A DNA stretch of 64,000 nt, from the NCBI RefSeq assembly GCF_001050345.1, contig NZ_LFMW01000002.1:310001-374000 (forward strand), given 5' to 3'. Source of the stretch: Pseudomonas fildesensis. GTDB lineage: Bacteria; Pseudomonadota; Gammaproteobacteria; Pseudomonadales; Pseudomonadaceae. The notes beneath the pieces were generated by a model. The model saw only the letters and a list, made by a program, of their open reading frames with translations, did no database searches and was not told the origin of the DNA. The translations under genes and the position numbers were made by a program. Below are positions 52,249-61,642 of the stretch, one piece after another (within the stretch, counting starts at the first letter, position 1; the number at the start of each line of letters is the position of its first letter).

Positions 52249-52342
52249 GCGCGTGCTTGCTCGCGAAGGCCGTTAACGATGACGCGGGTACCTGAAACCC
52301 AACTGCGCTCTCAGGTTTTTCGCGCGCAAGCTCGTTCCTACA
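52244..52342. repeat. REPIN-like pair (TGTAGGAGCGAG family) supplying both flanking stop codons
   Basis: Left end TGTAGGCGCGTGCTTGCTCG and right end CGCGCGCAAGCTCGTTCCTACA. The TAG in the left TGTAGG is the stop of the DMT transporter (52246-52248). The TAG in the right end, read on the minus strand, is the stop of fumC (52340-52338). Confidence 0.88.
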
Positions 52343-53714
52343 CCATGTTTTCCGGGCGTACCCACTGGTCGAACTCTTCGTCAGTGAGGTAGCCCAGGTC
52401 CAGCGCCGCCTGGCGTAGTGTCAGGCCCTCGGCGTAAGCCTTCTTGGCGATCTGCGCCGACTTGTCATAGCCGATGTGCGGGTTGAGTGCAGTCACCAGC
52501 ATCAGACCGCGCTCCAGGTGCGCGGCCATTTGCTCGGCGTCCGGCTCAAGGCCTGCCACACAGTGCTCCTGGAAGTTGTTGCAGCCATCGGCCAGCAAGC
52601 GGATCGACTCCAGCAGGTTGTGGATGATCACCGGTTTGTAAACGTTCAACTGCAAATGCCCTTGGCTGGCGGCGATGCCGATGGTCACGTCATTGCCCAG
52701 CACCTGGCAGGCCAGCATCGACAGCGCCTCGCACTGGGTAGGGTTGACCTTGCCAGGCATGATCGAGCTGCCCGGCTCGTTGGCTGGCAACTTGACCTCC
52801 GCCAGCCCGGCACGCGGGCCGGAGCCGAGTAGGCGCAGGTCATTGGCGATTTTCATCAGGACCACGGCCAGGGTTTTCAGCGCGCCGTGCAAGGTCACCA
52901 GCGGCTCATGGCCGGAGAGGGCGGCAAATTTGTTGGGCGCAGTTACGAACGGCAAGCCCGACAATGCTGCCAGTTCAGCCGCAATCGCCTCGCCAAAACC
53001 GTGGGGCGAATTGAGCCCGGTGCCGACGGCAGTACCACCCTGGGCCAGTTCGCAGACCTGCGGCAGGGCGCTGCGGATCGCGCGTTCGGCGTAATCCAGT
53101 TGGGCGATAAACGCCGAAAGTTCCTGGCCGAAAGTGATCGGCGTGGCGTCCATCATGTGAGTGCGACCGGTCTTCACCAGCTTCACGTGCCGTGCCGACA
53201 GTTCCGCAAGCCCTCCGGACAGGTTAGTGATCGCCGGCAACAGTTGCTGGTTCACCGCCTGCACCGCCGCAATGCTCATGGCCGTGGGAAAGCAGTCATT
53301 GGAGCTCTGGGAGCGGTTCACGTGATCGTTGGGGTGCACCGGACTCTTGCCGCCACGGGGCTTGCCCGACAGCTCGTTGGCACGGCCGGCGATCACTTCG
53401 TTGGCGTTCATGTTGCTCTGGGTGCCGCTGCCGGTCTGCCACACCACCAGGGGGAACTGGTCGTCATGTTGACCGTCGAGCACCTCGTCGGCGGCCTGTT
53501 CGATCAGGCGGGCGATATCGGCAGGCAGGTCGCCGTTGCGGTTATTTACCCGGGCGGCGGCCTTCTTGATCAGTGTCAGGGCGTGCAGTACCGCCAGGGG
53601 CATGCGCTGCTCGCCGATGGCGAAATTCACCAGTGAGCGTTGGGTCTGCGCACCCCAGTAAGCGTCATCCGGGACTTGAACGTCTCCCAGGCTGTCGGTT
53701 TCTATACGGCTCAT
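52338..53714 (-). CDS. fumC: class II fumarate hydratase
   Basis: 458 residues from the ATG at 53714 ([20 protein letters not shown]), 8-9 bases after AAGGAG. The class-II signature [18 protein letters not shown] and the active-site [14 protein letters not shown] and [14 protein letters not shown] blocks are intact. The enzyme interconverts fumarate and malate without iron-sulfur clusters. The gene order fumC / DUF2059 / bolA matches the fumC2 neighbourhood of P. aeruginosa from memory. Confidence 0.96.
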   Translation of the reverse strand: MSRIETDSLGDVQVPDDAYWGAQTQRSLVNFAIGEQRMPLAVLHALTLIKKAAARVNNRNGDLPADIARLIEQAADEVLDGQHDDQFPLVVWQTGSGTQSNMNANEVIAGRANELSGKPRGGKSPVHPNDHVNRSQSSNDCFPTAMSIAAVQAVNQQLLPAITNLSGGLAELSARHVKLVKTGRTHMMDATPITFGQELSAFIAQLDYAERAIRSALPQVCELAQGGTAVGTGLNSPHGFGEAIAAELAALSGLPFVTAPNKFAALSGHEPLVTLHGALKTLAVVLMKIANDLRLLGSGPRAGLAEVKLPANEPGSSIMPGKVNPTQCEALSMLACQVLGNDVTIGIAASQGHLQLNVYKPVIIHNLLESIRLLADGCNNFQEHCVAGLEPDAEQMAAHLERGLMLVTALNPHIGYDKSAQIAKKAYAEGLTLRQAALDLGYLTDEEFDQWVRPENMV

Positions 53715-53907
53715 CGGGCACACTCCTTCAGGTTCGTTTGCGCAGTTTAGGCCGTGATCGGCCTGGGGGGTTCCCTAAAACACGCTTCATCGGATTCATG
53801 GCCCGCAAAACCAGTCCCTACAAGGCCTGGGGTTGAGCCTCGAGGTTTTTTAGGCGCAGAATGGGCGCCCTTGGGGTCTTACCTCGCCTGCTAGAAAAGG
53901 AAACTCG

Positions 53908-54426
53908 ATGACTCGTCTTCGTGCCATCTGTACCGCGGTTGCTCTGGTTTGCGCCAGCGGCCAGGTTTTTGCCGATACCGCCAGCCACAACGCCAGTGCC
54001 GAAGCCTTCCTTACCCTGGCCCACGCTGACAAGCTGGGTACCCCGGTGTACATGCAAGTGCAGCAAATGTTCGCCCAGCGTTTCGAACAGACCAAGGCTC
54101 CTGCCGCCAAGCAGTCCGTACTGGACAGCTACCAGGCCAAGGCCAACGCCGCCCTGGACCAAGCCATCGGCTGGCCCAAGCTGAAACCGGACATGGTCAA
54201 GCTCTACACCACCAACTTCAGCGAGTCCGAACTCAAGGACCTGGTTGCCTTCTACCAGTCGCCACTGGGCAAGAAAGTCCTGGAAAAAATGCCGCAACTG
54301 ACCCAGCAATCGGCCCAGATGACCCAGGCCAAGCTGGAAAGCGCCGTGCCGGTGGTGAACAAGCTGTTGGAAGACATGACCAACGAGCTGACGCCTAAAG
54401 CCGCCGCACCGGCCAAGAAGAAGTAA
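53908..54426 (+). CDS. DUF2059 periplasmic protein
   Basis: 172 residues with signal peptide (MTRLRAICTAVALVCASGQVFA). The DUF2059 core has FYQSPLGKKVLEKMPQLTQQ, preceded by YTTNFSESELKDLVA. Function unknown. The C-terminus is Ala/Lys-rich (KAAAPAKKK). It precedes bolA by 12 bases and is probably in its operon. Confidence 0.9.
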   Translation: MTRLRAICTAVALVCASGQVFADTASHNASAEAFLTLAHADKLGTPVYMQVQQMFAQRFEQTKAPAAKQSVLDSYQAKANAALDQAIGWPKLKPDMVKLYTTNFSESELKDLVAFYQSPLGKKVLEKMPQLTQQSAQMTQAKLESAVPVVNKLLEDMTNELTPKAAAPAKKK

Positions 54427-54438
54427 GCAGGAATGATC

Positions 54439-54729
54439 ATGCAACAGCGTATCGAAACGGCGCTTGCCGCCCTGGCTCCGGAACACGTGAGCGTGTTGGA
54501 TGAAAGCCATATGCACAGCCGTGGGTTGCAGACCCACTTCAAGGCCGTGCTGGTCAGCCAGCAGTTCGAGGGACTCAACCGCGTCAAGCGCCACCAGAAG
54601 GTCTACGCCACCCTGGGTGACCTGATGAGCGAGTTTCATGCGCTGGCGCTGCATACCTATACGCCTGATGAATGGGCGAAAATCGACGCAGCCCCGGCCT
54701 CGCCGACCTGCGCCGGCGGGCATAGCTGA
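54439..54729 (+). CDS. bolA: BolA-family protein
   Basis: 96 residues from the ATG at 54439 (MQQRIETALAALAPEHVSVL). An ATG two codons earlier is directly on top of the AGGA ribosome site, so the second is preferred. Motifs are DESHMHSRGLQTHFKAVLVS and the conserved RVKRHQKVYATL. BolA proteins work with monothiol glutaredoxins in iron-sulfur trafficking and regulate morphology genes. A terminator follows 41 bases after the stop. Confidence 0.92.
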   Translation: MQQRIETALAALAPEHVSVLDESHMHSRGLQTHFKAVLVSQQFEGLNRVKRHQKVYATLGDLMSEFHALALHTYTPDEWAKIDAAPASPTCAGGHS

Positions 54730-54770
54730 TGACCGGGTGTTTCTGACCCCTCGCATTTGCTAGAATCCGC

Positions 54771-54800
54771 AACGCGCCGCTTAGCCGGCGCGTTTTTTTT
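54771..54800 (+). terminator. intrinsic terminator after bolA
   Basis: AACGCGCCG, 6-base loop, CGGCGCGTT followed by a T-run. Confidence 0.9.
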
Positions 54801-54847
54801 GCATCCGGTTCACCCCTTACGAGGGTAGCCACCTGGAGAGAACACCC

Positions 54848-55789
54848 ATGACTCAACCGATCGTCGTGGCGGCACTGTATAAGTTCGTCACTCTCGAAGA
54901 TTACGTCGCCCTGCGCGAGCCATTGCTGCAGGCAATGGTCGACAACGGCATCAAAGGCACCTTGCTGATCGCCGAAGAAGGCATCAACGGCACCGTTTCC
55001 GGAAGCCGCGAAGGCATTGATGGCCTGATGGCCTGGCTGAAGAACGATCCGCGCATGGTCGACATCGACCACAAAGAGTCGTACTGCGATGACCAGCCGT
55101 TCTACCGCACCAAGGTCAAGCTCAAGAAAGAGATCGTGACCCTGGGCGTCGAAGGCGTCGACCCGAACAAAAAAGTCGGCACCTACGTCAATCCACAGGA
55201 CTGGAACGCGCTGATCAGCGACCCGGAAGTGCTGTTGATCGACACGCGCAACGACTACGAAGTCTCGATCGGCACCTTTGAAGGCGCGATCGACCCGAAA
55301 ACCACGAGTTTTCGCGAATTTCCTGACTACATCAAAGCCAACTTCGACCCGGCCAAGCACAAGAAAGTCGCCATGTTCTGCACCGGCGGCATTCGTTGCG
55401 AAAAGGCTTCCAGCTTCATGCTCAGCGAAGGCTTTGATGAGGTCTACCACCTCAAGGGTGGCATCCTGAAGTACCTCGAAGAGGTGCCGCAGGCAGAAAC
55501 CAAATGGCAGGGCGACTGCTTTGTTTTCGATAATCGCGTGACCGTGCGCCACGACTTGAGCGAAGGCGACTACGATCAATGTCATGCCTGCCGCACACCG
55601 GTCAGTGTGGAAGACCGCGCATCCGAGCACTATGTGGCTGGCATCAGTTGTCCACATTGCTGGGATAAGCTGCCGGAGAAAACCCGTCGCAGCGCGATCG
55701 ACCGGCAGAAGCAGATTGAGCTGGCCAAGGCCCGCAATATGCCGCACCCGATTGGCTTCAACTATAAGCAAACCCCCTCCGAGGCCTGA
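54848..55789 (+). CDS. trhO: tRNA uridine(34) hydroxylase (rhodanese-related)
   Basis: 313 residues. An N-terminal acylphosphatase-like region ([19 protein letters not shown]) is followed by a rhodanese domain with active Cys in [15 protein letters not shown] and a C-terminal Cys-rich region ([25 protein letters not shown]). TrhO forms 5-hydroxyuridine at the tRNA wobble position using oxygen. The ATG follows GGAGAG by 8 bases. The DsbA-like gene begins 3 bases after the stop. Confidence 0.93.
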   Translation: MTQPIVVAALYKFVTLEDYVALREPLLQAMVDNGIKGTLLIAEEGINGTVSGSREGIDGLMAWLKNDPRMVDIDHKESYCDDQPFYRTKVKLKKEIVTLGVEGVDPNKKVGTYVNPQDWNALISDPEVLLIDTRNDYEVSIGTFEGAIDPKTTSFREFPDYIKANFDPAKHKKVAMFCTGGIRCEKASSFMLSEGFDEVYHLKGGILKYLEEVPQAETKWQGDCFVFDNRVTVRHDLSEGDYDQCHACRTPVSVEDRASEHYVAGISCPHCWDKLPEKTRRSAIDRQKQIELAKARNMPHPIGFNYKQTPSEA

Positions 55790-55792
55790 CCC

Positions 55793-56428
55793 ATGTCCGC
55801 GCGCCTGCTCTATGTAATGGACCCGATGTGTTCCTGGTGCTGGGGCTTTGCCCCGGTGGCGAAGGTGTTGGTAGAGCAGGCCCAGGCCGCCGGTGTGGAG
55901 TTGCACCTGGTGGTGGGCGGTTTGCGCACCGGCAGCGGCGCAGCGCTGGATCCGTCGACCCGGCGCTACATTCTTGAGCACTGGCAGGCGGTCACCGACG
56001 CCACCGGGCAGCCGTTCAACCGCGACGGGGCCTTGCCTGACGGTTTTGTCTACGACACCGAGCCGGCGTGCCGCGCCATCGTCACCGCCCGGAGCCTGGC
56101 GCCGGATTGCGCCTGGACGCTGCTGGGGCTGATCCAGCACGCGTTTTATGTCGAGGCCCGCGACGTGACCCTCGCCAGTGTGTTGGTGGAGTTGGCCGAG
56201 GAGGCGGGCATTCCGCGCATCGAGTTTGCCGGCGCCTTTGACCGTGCCGAGCAACATGCCGCGACGGCTGCCGATTTCACCTGGGTACAGGACCTGGGTA
56301 TCGCCGGTTTCCCGACCTTGCTGGCCGAGCGCCACGGCCAGTTGGCCCTGCTGACCAACGGCTACCAGCCGCTGTCCGAGCTGTCGCCTCTGCTCGCCCG
56401 ATGGTTGGAGCGAGCAACCAGTGCATGA
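55793..56428 (+). CDS. DsbA-family (FrnE-like) thioredoxin-fold protein
   Basis: 211 residues, no signal peptide. The N-terminal redox motif is CSWC (LYVMDPMCSWCWGFAPVAKV), with GIAGFPTLLAERHG carrying the cis-Pro loop. Cytoplasmic DsbA/FrnE-like oxidoreductase of unknown substrate. It overlaps the next gene by 8 bases, so an operon trhO / this gene / ABC exporter is likely. Confidence 0.88.
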   Translation: MSARLLYVMDPMCSWCWGFAPVAKVLVEQAQAAGVELHLVVGGLRTGSGAALDPSTRRYILEHWQAVTDATGQPFNRDGALPDGFVYDTEPACRAIVTARSLAPDCAWTLLGLIQHAFYVEARDVTLASVLVELAEEAGIPRIEFAGAFDRAEQHAATAADFTWVQDLGIAGFPTLLAERHGQLALLTNGYQPLSELSPLLARWLERATSA

Positions 56429-58241
56429 TCAACCCGACATTGAACCGACCCAAAAACGCGTAGACCGACTGACCTGGGCGGAAATTCGCCGCCTGGCGCT
56501 GCGTCATAAAAAATCCCTGTGGATCGCCAATGGCGTCGCCGTGCTAGCGACCCTGTGCAGCGTGCCCATCCCTCTGCTCTTACCTTTGTTGGTGGACGAA
56601 GTGCTGCTCGGCCATGGCGATGCTGCGCTCAAGTTCATGAACCACGCGCTGCCCCTGGGCTGGCAGAAAGCCGCCGGTTACATCGGCTTGATGCTGCTGG
56701 TGACCCTGACCCTGCGTTGCGGCGCGCTGGTGTTCAACGTGGTGCAGGCGCGGCTGTTTGCGCGGCTGGCCAAGGATATCGTGTACCGCATCCGCGTGCG
56801 GCTGATCGAGCGGCTTAAGCGCATTTCCCTGGGGGAATACGAAAGCCTGGGCAGCGGCACGGTCACCACACACCTGGTCACCGACCTGGATACGCTGGAC
56901 AAATTTGTCGGCGAAACCCTCAGCCGATTCCTGGTGGCCATGCTGACGCTGGTCGGCACCTCGGCCATTCTGGTGTGGATGCATTGGCAACTGGCGCTGC
57001 TGATCCTGCTGTTCAACCCGCTGGTGATCTACGCCACGGTGCAGTTGGGCAAACGCGTCAAACACCTGAAAAAACTGGAAAACGACAGCACCTCGCGCTT
57101 CACCCAGGCGTTGACCGAAACCCTGGATGCCATCCAGGAAGTCCGTGCCGGCAACCGCCAAGGCTTTTTCCTTGGGCGCCTGGGCATGCGTGCCCAGGAA
57201 GTGCGTGACTTTGCGATTCACTCCCAATGGAAAACTGACGCCTCTAGCCGCGCCAGTGGTTTGCTGTTCCAGTTCGGCATCGACATCTTCCGCGCGGCCG
57301 CGATGCTCACGGTGTTGTTTTCCGACCTGTCCATCGGCCAGATGCTCGCGGTATTCAGCTACCTGTGGTTCATGATTGGCCCGGTGGAGCAACTGCTGAA
57401 CCTGCAATACGCCTACTACGCGGCGGGTGGCGCGCTGACGCGGATCAACGAGCTGCTGGCCCGCGCCGATGAGCCGCAATACGCCGGCGGCGAAGACCCG
57501 TTTACCGGGCGCGAAACGGTCGGTATCGAAGTGCGCGGCCTCAACTTTGGCTACGGCGAAGACCTGGTGCTCGACCAGTTGAACCTGACCATTGCGCCCG
57601 GTGAGAAGGTTGCGATTGTCGGCGCCAGCGGCGGTGGCAAAAGTACCCTGGTGCAACTGCTGCTGGGGCTCTATACGCCGCAAGCCGGCAGCATTCGCTT
57701 CGGTGGTGCAACCCAGCAGGAAATCGGCCTGGAGACCATTCGCGAGAACGTCGCAGTGGTGCTGCAACACCCGGCACTGTTCAACGACACCGTGCGCGCC
57801 AACCTGACCATGGGCCGCACCCGCTCGGACCAGGCGTGCTGGCAGGCACTGGAAATCGCCCAGCTGGAGGCTACCGTCAAGGCACTGCCAATGGGCCTGG
57901 ACAGTGTAGTGGGACGCTCCGGTGTGCGATTTTCCGGTGGGCAACGCCAACGCCTGGCGATTGCGCGCATGGTACTGGCCGAGCCCAAAGTGGTGATCCT
58001 CGATGAAGCCACCTCGGCCCTGGACGCCGCCACCGAGTACAACCTGCACCAAGCCTTGGCGCGGTTTCTCAGTGGCCGTACTACACTGATTATCGCCCAC
58101 CGGTTGTCTGCGGTGAAACAGGCTGATCGGGTGTTGGTGTTTGATGGTGGGCATATCGCCGAAGATGGCGACCATCAGCAGCTGATTGCAGATGGCGGCC
58201 TGTACGCCAAACTTTACGGGCACCTGCAACAAGTGCGCTGA
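56421..58241 (+). CDS. ABC exporter, fused permease and ATPase
   Basis: 606 residues. Residues ~35-330 form a six-helix ABC exporter membrane domain. The ATPase has Walker A GASGGGKSTLVQ (~400), signature RFSGGQRQRLAIARM, Walker B VVILDEATSALD and H-loop LIIAHRLS. This is a type-I (MsbA-like) exporter half-transporter; substrate unknown. The start used is GTG at 56421, inside the previous gene, with GGAG about 10 bases upstream. Confidence 0.9.
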   Translation: MHDQPDIEPTQKRVDRLTWAEIRRLALRHKKSLWIANGVAVLATLCSVPIPLLLPLLVDEVLLGHGDAALKFMNHALPLGWQKAAGYIGLMLLVTLTLRCGALVFNVVQARLFARLAKDIVYRIRVRLIERLKRISLGEYESLGSGTVTTHLVTDLDTLDKFVGETLSRFLVAMLTLVGTSAILVWMHWQLALLILLFNPLVIYATVQLGKRVKHLKKLENDSTSRFTQALTETLDAIQEVRAGNRQGFFLGRLGMRAQEVRDFAIHSQWKTDASSRASGLLFQFGIDIFRAAAMLTVLFSDLSIGQMLAVFSYLWFMIGPVEQLLNLQYAYYAAGGALTRINELLARADEPQYAGGEDPFTGRETVGIEVRGLNFGYGEDLVLDQLNLTIAPGEKVAIVGASGGGKSTLVQLLLGLYTPQAGSIRFGGATQQEIGLETIRENVAVVLQHPALFNDTVRANLTMGRTRSDQACWQALEIAQLEATVKALPMGLDSVVGRSGVRFSGGQRQRLAIARMVLAEPKVVILDEATSALDAATEYNLHQALARFLSGRTTLIIAHRLSAVKQADRVLVFDGGHIAEDGDHQQLIADGGLYAKLYGHLQQVR

Positions 58242-58312
58242 TTCAGTCTAGGCTAAGCTTTCGGAAGCGGGTTTTCGCGTGCGTATCCAGCAGTGCATGT
58301 GTAAGGGACTTC

Positions 58313-60775
58313 ATGAAGCAGAAGCGGACTCTCGGAACGCCAAGGCTACTGGGCATTGTCTGGCCCTTTATCGCCGTCGTATTGTTCCAGGCATTGTTGG
58401 GCGGCGTCAGTCTCTACATGCTCTCGGCGGTACGAGGCTACGTGGCCGGGGAAAGCTTGTGGTCCAAGGGCCAGAAAGACGCCATCTATTACCTGACGCT
58501 TTACGCCGATAATCACGACGAAGCCACCTATCTCAAATACCAGCAAGCCATTGCCGTGCCCCAGGGTGGGCATGAGCTGCGTATCGCCCTGGACAGCCCC
58601 ACGCCCAACATCACGGCGGCACGCCAGGGCATCCTCAAAGGCGGCAACCACCCGGATGACGTTTCCAGCCTGATCTGGCTGTACCTCAACTTTCGTCATT
58701 TCAGTTACCTGGAAAAAGCCATCGAGCTGTGGGCCGTGGGCGATGGCTACATGATTCAGCTGGACGACCTGGCTCAAGCGATGCACCGCGCAATCACCAC
58801 AGATCAGGTCAGCAGCGACGAGGTGCGGCAATGGAAAGCGCATATCTTTGCCATCAACGACGGCGTGACCCCGCCCGCCAAGGCGTTCAGCGATGCCCTG
58901 GGTGAAGGCTCGCGGTTTATCCTGCGGTTGCTGCTGATCACCAACCTGGCCACCGCCCTGGGGCTGATTGCCCTCGCGTTGTTACGCACGCGCAAGTTGC
59001 TGACCCAGCGGCACGCCTTTGCCAACGCCCTCCAAGTGGAGAAAGAGCGGGCGCAGATCACCCTGGAGTCGATTGGCGACGGGGTCATCACCACCGATGT
59101 GGATGGCGCAATTGCCTACATGAACCCGGCGGCCGAAGCGCTGACCCACTGGACGTCCGCCCAGGCCCAGGGCCTGCCACTGGCCGCGCTGTTCAACTTG
59201 TTGGATGAGAACGCCCAGCCCGACGGTTTTACCCTGATCGAACACATCATCAAGGGCCAACTCAGCGGCGGCAGCGAACATTCGAAATTGATTCAGCGCC
59301 TGGACGGCAGCACCGTTTCGGTCACCCTGGTGGGGGCGCCGATCCGCAGCTCCGGCAAGGTCAGCGGCGCCGTGCTGGTGCTGCATGACATGACCCAGGA
59401 GCGTCAATACATCGCCAACCTGTCATGGCAGGCGACACACGACGCCTTGACCGGTCTGGCCAACCGACGCGAATTCGAGTTCCGCCTGGAGCAAGTGCTG
59501 CAACAGGTAGGGCGCCAGCAAGACGGGCGGCACGCGTTGATGTTCCTCGACCTGGACCAGTTCAAGCTGGTCAACGACACCTGCGGGCACGCGGCGGGCG
59601 ACGAGCTGTTGCGGCATATCTGCGCGCTGCTGCAGTCGGACCTGCGTGAGGGCGACACCCTGGCACGCCTGGGGGGCGACGAGTTCGGCATCCTGCTGGA
59701 GAACTGCCCGGCGCCGGTGGCGGAAAAGATCGCCGAAAGCCTGCGCCATACCGTGCAAAGCCTGCATTTCGTGTGGAAGGGCCGGCCGTTCATGACCACC
59801 GTCAGCATCGGCCTGGTGCACATCTCACAAGCGCCGACGACCCTGGAGACGTCGCTGCGGGCCGCCGACATGGCCTGCTACATGGCCAAGGAAAAAGGTC
59901 GTAACCGCGTGCAGGTCTACCACGCCGACGACTCCGAGCTGTCCCTGCGTTTCGGCGAGATGGCTTGGGTGCAGCGCTTGCACATGGCCCTGGAAGAAAA
60001 CCGCTTCTGCCTGTACGCCCAGGAAATCACCGCGCTGGGCCAGACCGACGCGGGTAACGGGCATGTTGAAATCCTGTTGCGCCTGCACGATGAAGCAGGG
60101 CGAATCATTCTGCCCGACAGTTTTATTCCGGCGGCCGAACGTTACGGCTTGATGACTTCCCTGGATCGTTGGGTAGTTGAAAACGTATTCAAGCTTATCG
60201 CTCGTTGTATGCACGAGCGTCCAGGCCGGCCCATGGCTATGTGTGCGATTAATCTGTCAGGCATAACTATTGGAGATGAAGATTTTCTCGGGTTTTTACG
60301 TGAAAAATTCGAGGCTTACAGCATTCCGCCGGAAATGATTTGTTTTGAAATAACTGAGACAAGCGCTATTGCCAATTTGGGTAGTGCAATTCGCTTTATT
60401 AATGAACTCAAAGCCTTAGGTTGCTATTTTTCACTCGATGACTTTTGTGCCGGAATGTCCTCATTCGCTTATCTGAAACATTTACCTGTAGACTTCCTGA
60501 AGATCGATGGAAGTTTCGTAAAGGATATGCTGGACGACCCGATTAACCGCGCCATGGTCGAAGTGATCAATCACATCGGCCACGTCATGGGTAAACGCAC
60601 AATTGCCGAGTTTGTTGAAACACTGCAAATCGAACAGGCTTTACTTGAGATAGGTGTGGATTACGCTCAGGGCTACCTGATTGAACGCCCGCAATTGTTT
60701 ACCTTTGATAGCTTGCAGTGTCGACCTGTACGGCCGCAGCCTCTGTTATTCAAGGCGCCCGGCACATTCCGCTGA
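58313..60775 (+). CDS. rbdA: RbdA-type membrane PAS-GGDEF-EAL c-di-GMP protein
   Basis: 820 residues. TM1 (~12-34), a periplasmic sensor region, TM2 (~201-222), PAS (~245-360: LESIGDGVITTDVDGAIAYM), GGDEF domain with intact RLGGDEF (~452) and I-site REGD five residues before it, then EAL domain reading EILLRL (~585). In P. aeruginosa RbdA promotes biofilm dispersal through its phosphodiesterase; length, domain order and neighbours (ABC exporter before, TenA-like after) fit an orthologue. The DNA for the last ~180 residues is markedly AT-richer than the rest. Confidence 0.88.
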   Translation: MKQKRTLGTPRLLGIVWPFIAVVLFQALLGGVSLYMLSAVRGYVAGESLWSKGQKDAIYYLTLYADNHDEATYLKYQQAIAVPQGGHELRIALDSPTPNITAARQGILKGGNHPDDVSSLIWLYLNFRHFSYLEKAIELWAVGDGYMIQLDDLAQAMHRAITTDQVSSDEVRQWKAHIFAINDGVTPPAKAFSDALGEGSRFILRLLLITNLATALGLIALALLRTRKLLTQRHAFANALQVEKERAQITLESIGDGVITTDVDGAIAYMNPAAEALTHWTSAQAQGLPLAALFNLLDENAQPDGFTLIEHIIKGQLSGGSEHSKLIQRLDGSTVSVTLVGAPIRSSGKVSGAVLVLHDMTQERQYIANLSWQATHDALTGLANRREFEFRLEQVLQQVGRQQDGRHALMFLDLDQFKLVNDTCGHAAGDELLRHICALLQSDLREGDTLARLGGDEFGILLENCPAPVAEKIAESLRHTVQSLHFVWKGRPFMTTVSIGLVHISQAPTTLETSLRAADMACYMAKEKGRNRVQVYHADDSELSLRFGEMAWVQRLHMALEENRFCLYAQEITALGQTDAGNGHVEILLRLHDEAGRIILPDSFIPAAERYGLMTSLDRWVVENVFKLIARCMHERPGRPMAMCAINLSGITIGDEDFLGFLREKFEAYSIPPEMICFEITETSAIANLGSAIRFINELKALGCYFSLDDFCAGMSSFAYLKHLPVDFLKIDGSFVKDMLDDPINRAMVEVINHIGHVMGKRTIAEFVETLQIEQALLEIGVDYAQGYLIERPQLFTFDSLQCRPVRPQPLLFKAPGTFR

Positions 60776-60820
60776 AACATTTGTTGGTCTGTACAATCAC
60801 ACTTAAAAAGGAGCCTTACA

Positions 60821-61621
60821 GTGATCGACACCTTCAATAGAACCGGCCCGCTTATGGAAGCCTCGAGTTACCCCGCCTGGGCGCAACAACTGATCCAGGA
60901 CTGTAGTGAGAGCAAGCGCCGAGTTGTCGAGCACGAACTGTACCAGCGCATGCGTGATAACACGCTCAGCGCGAAGACCATGCGTCACTACCTCATTGGT
61001 GGTTGGCCAGTGGTCGAACAGTTTGCCTTGTACATGGCACAAAACCTCACCAAAACCAAGTTTGCCCGCCACCCTGGGGAGGATATGGCGCGACGTTGGC
61101 TGATGCGCAATATTCGAGTGGAGCTTAACCACGCCGACTATTGGGTACATTGGGCCCGCGCCCACGGCGTCAGCCTCGAAGAGTTGCAAGCGCAGAACGT
61201 ACCACCGGAATTGCACGCACTGAGTCATTGGTGCTGGCACACCAGTTCGGCGGATTCGTTGATCGTTGCGATTGCCGCGACCAACTATGCGATTGAGGGG
61301 GCGACTGGGGAGTGGTCGGCGGTGGTGTGCTCAACCGGCGTGTACGCGGCCGCTTTCCCCGAGGAAGACCGCAAGCGTGCAATGAAGTGGCTGAAGATGC
61401 ACGCCCAGTATGACGATGCCCACCCTTGGGAAGCCCTGGAAATCATCTGCACCCTGGCCGGGATGAACCCGACCAAGGCCCTGCAGGTAGAGCTGCGCCA
61501 GGCCGTGTGCAAGAGCTACGACTACATGTACCTGTTCCTGGAAAGCTGCATGCGCCTGGAGAACCTGAAGGCGCCTGTGGTAGCGCGTGAGCGCCAGGTA
61601 CGCGTCGCCAGCGAAGCGTGA
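60821..61621 (+). CDS. TenA/heme-oxygenase-like (HDO) family enzyme
   Basis: 266 residues, mainly helical, GTG start after AAGGAG. Motifs HYLIGGWPVVEQFALYMAQ, VELNHADYWVHW and HAQYDDAHPWEALEII resemble TenA/THI-4-like heme-oxygenase-fold proteins; the Glu/His positions fit an iron-containing redox (HDO) member. The thiaminase-type Cys pattern is not obvious. It lies 45 bases after rbdA. Substrate unknown. Confidence 0.8.
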   Translation: MIDTFNRTGPLMEASSYPAWAQQLIQDCSESKRRVVEHELYQRMRDNTLSAKTMRHYLIGGWPVVEQFALYMAQNLTKTKFARHPGEDMARRWLMRNIRVELNHADYWVHWARAHGVSLEELQAQNVPPELHALSHWCWHTSSADSLIVAIAATNYAIEGATGEWSAVVCSTGVYAAAFPEEDRKRAMKWLKMHAQYDDAHPWEALEIICTLAGMNPTKALQVELRQAVCKSYDYMYLFLESCMRLENLKAPVVARERQVRVASEA

Positions 61622-61642
61622 TGTAAACGTGATGGCGGGGTT

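Noticed and set aside
58279..58512. Short frame starting upstream of rbdA
   Set aside because: It overlaps the rbdA start in another frame and has no family features.
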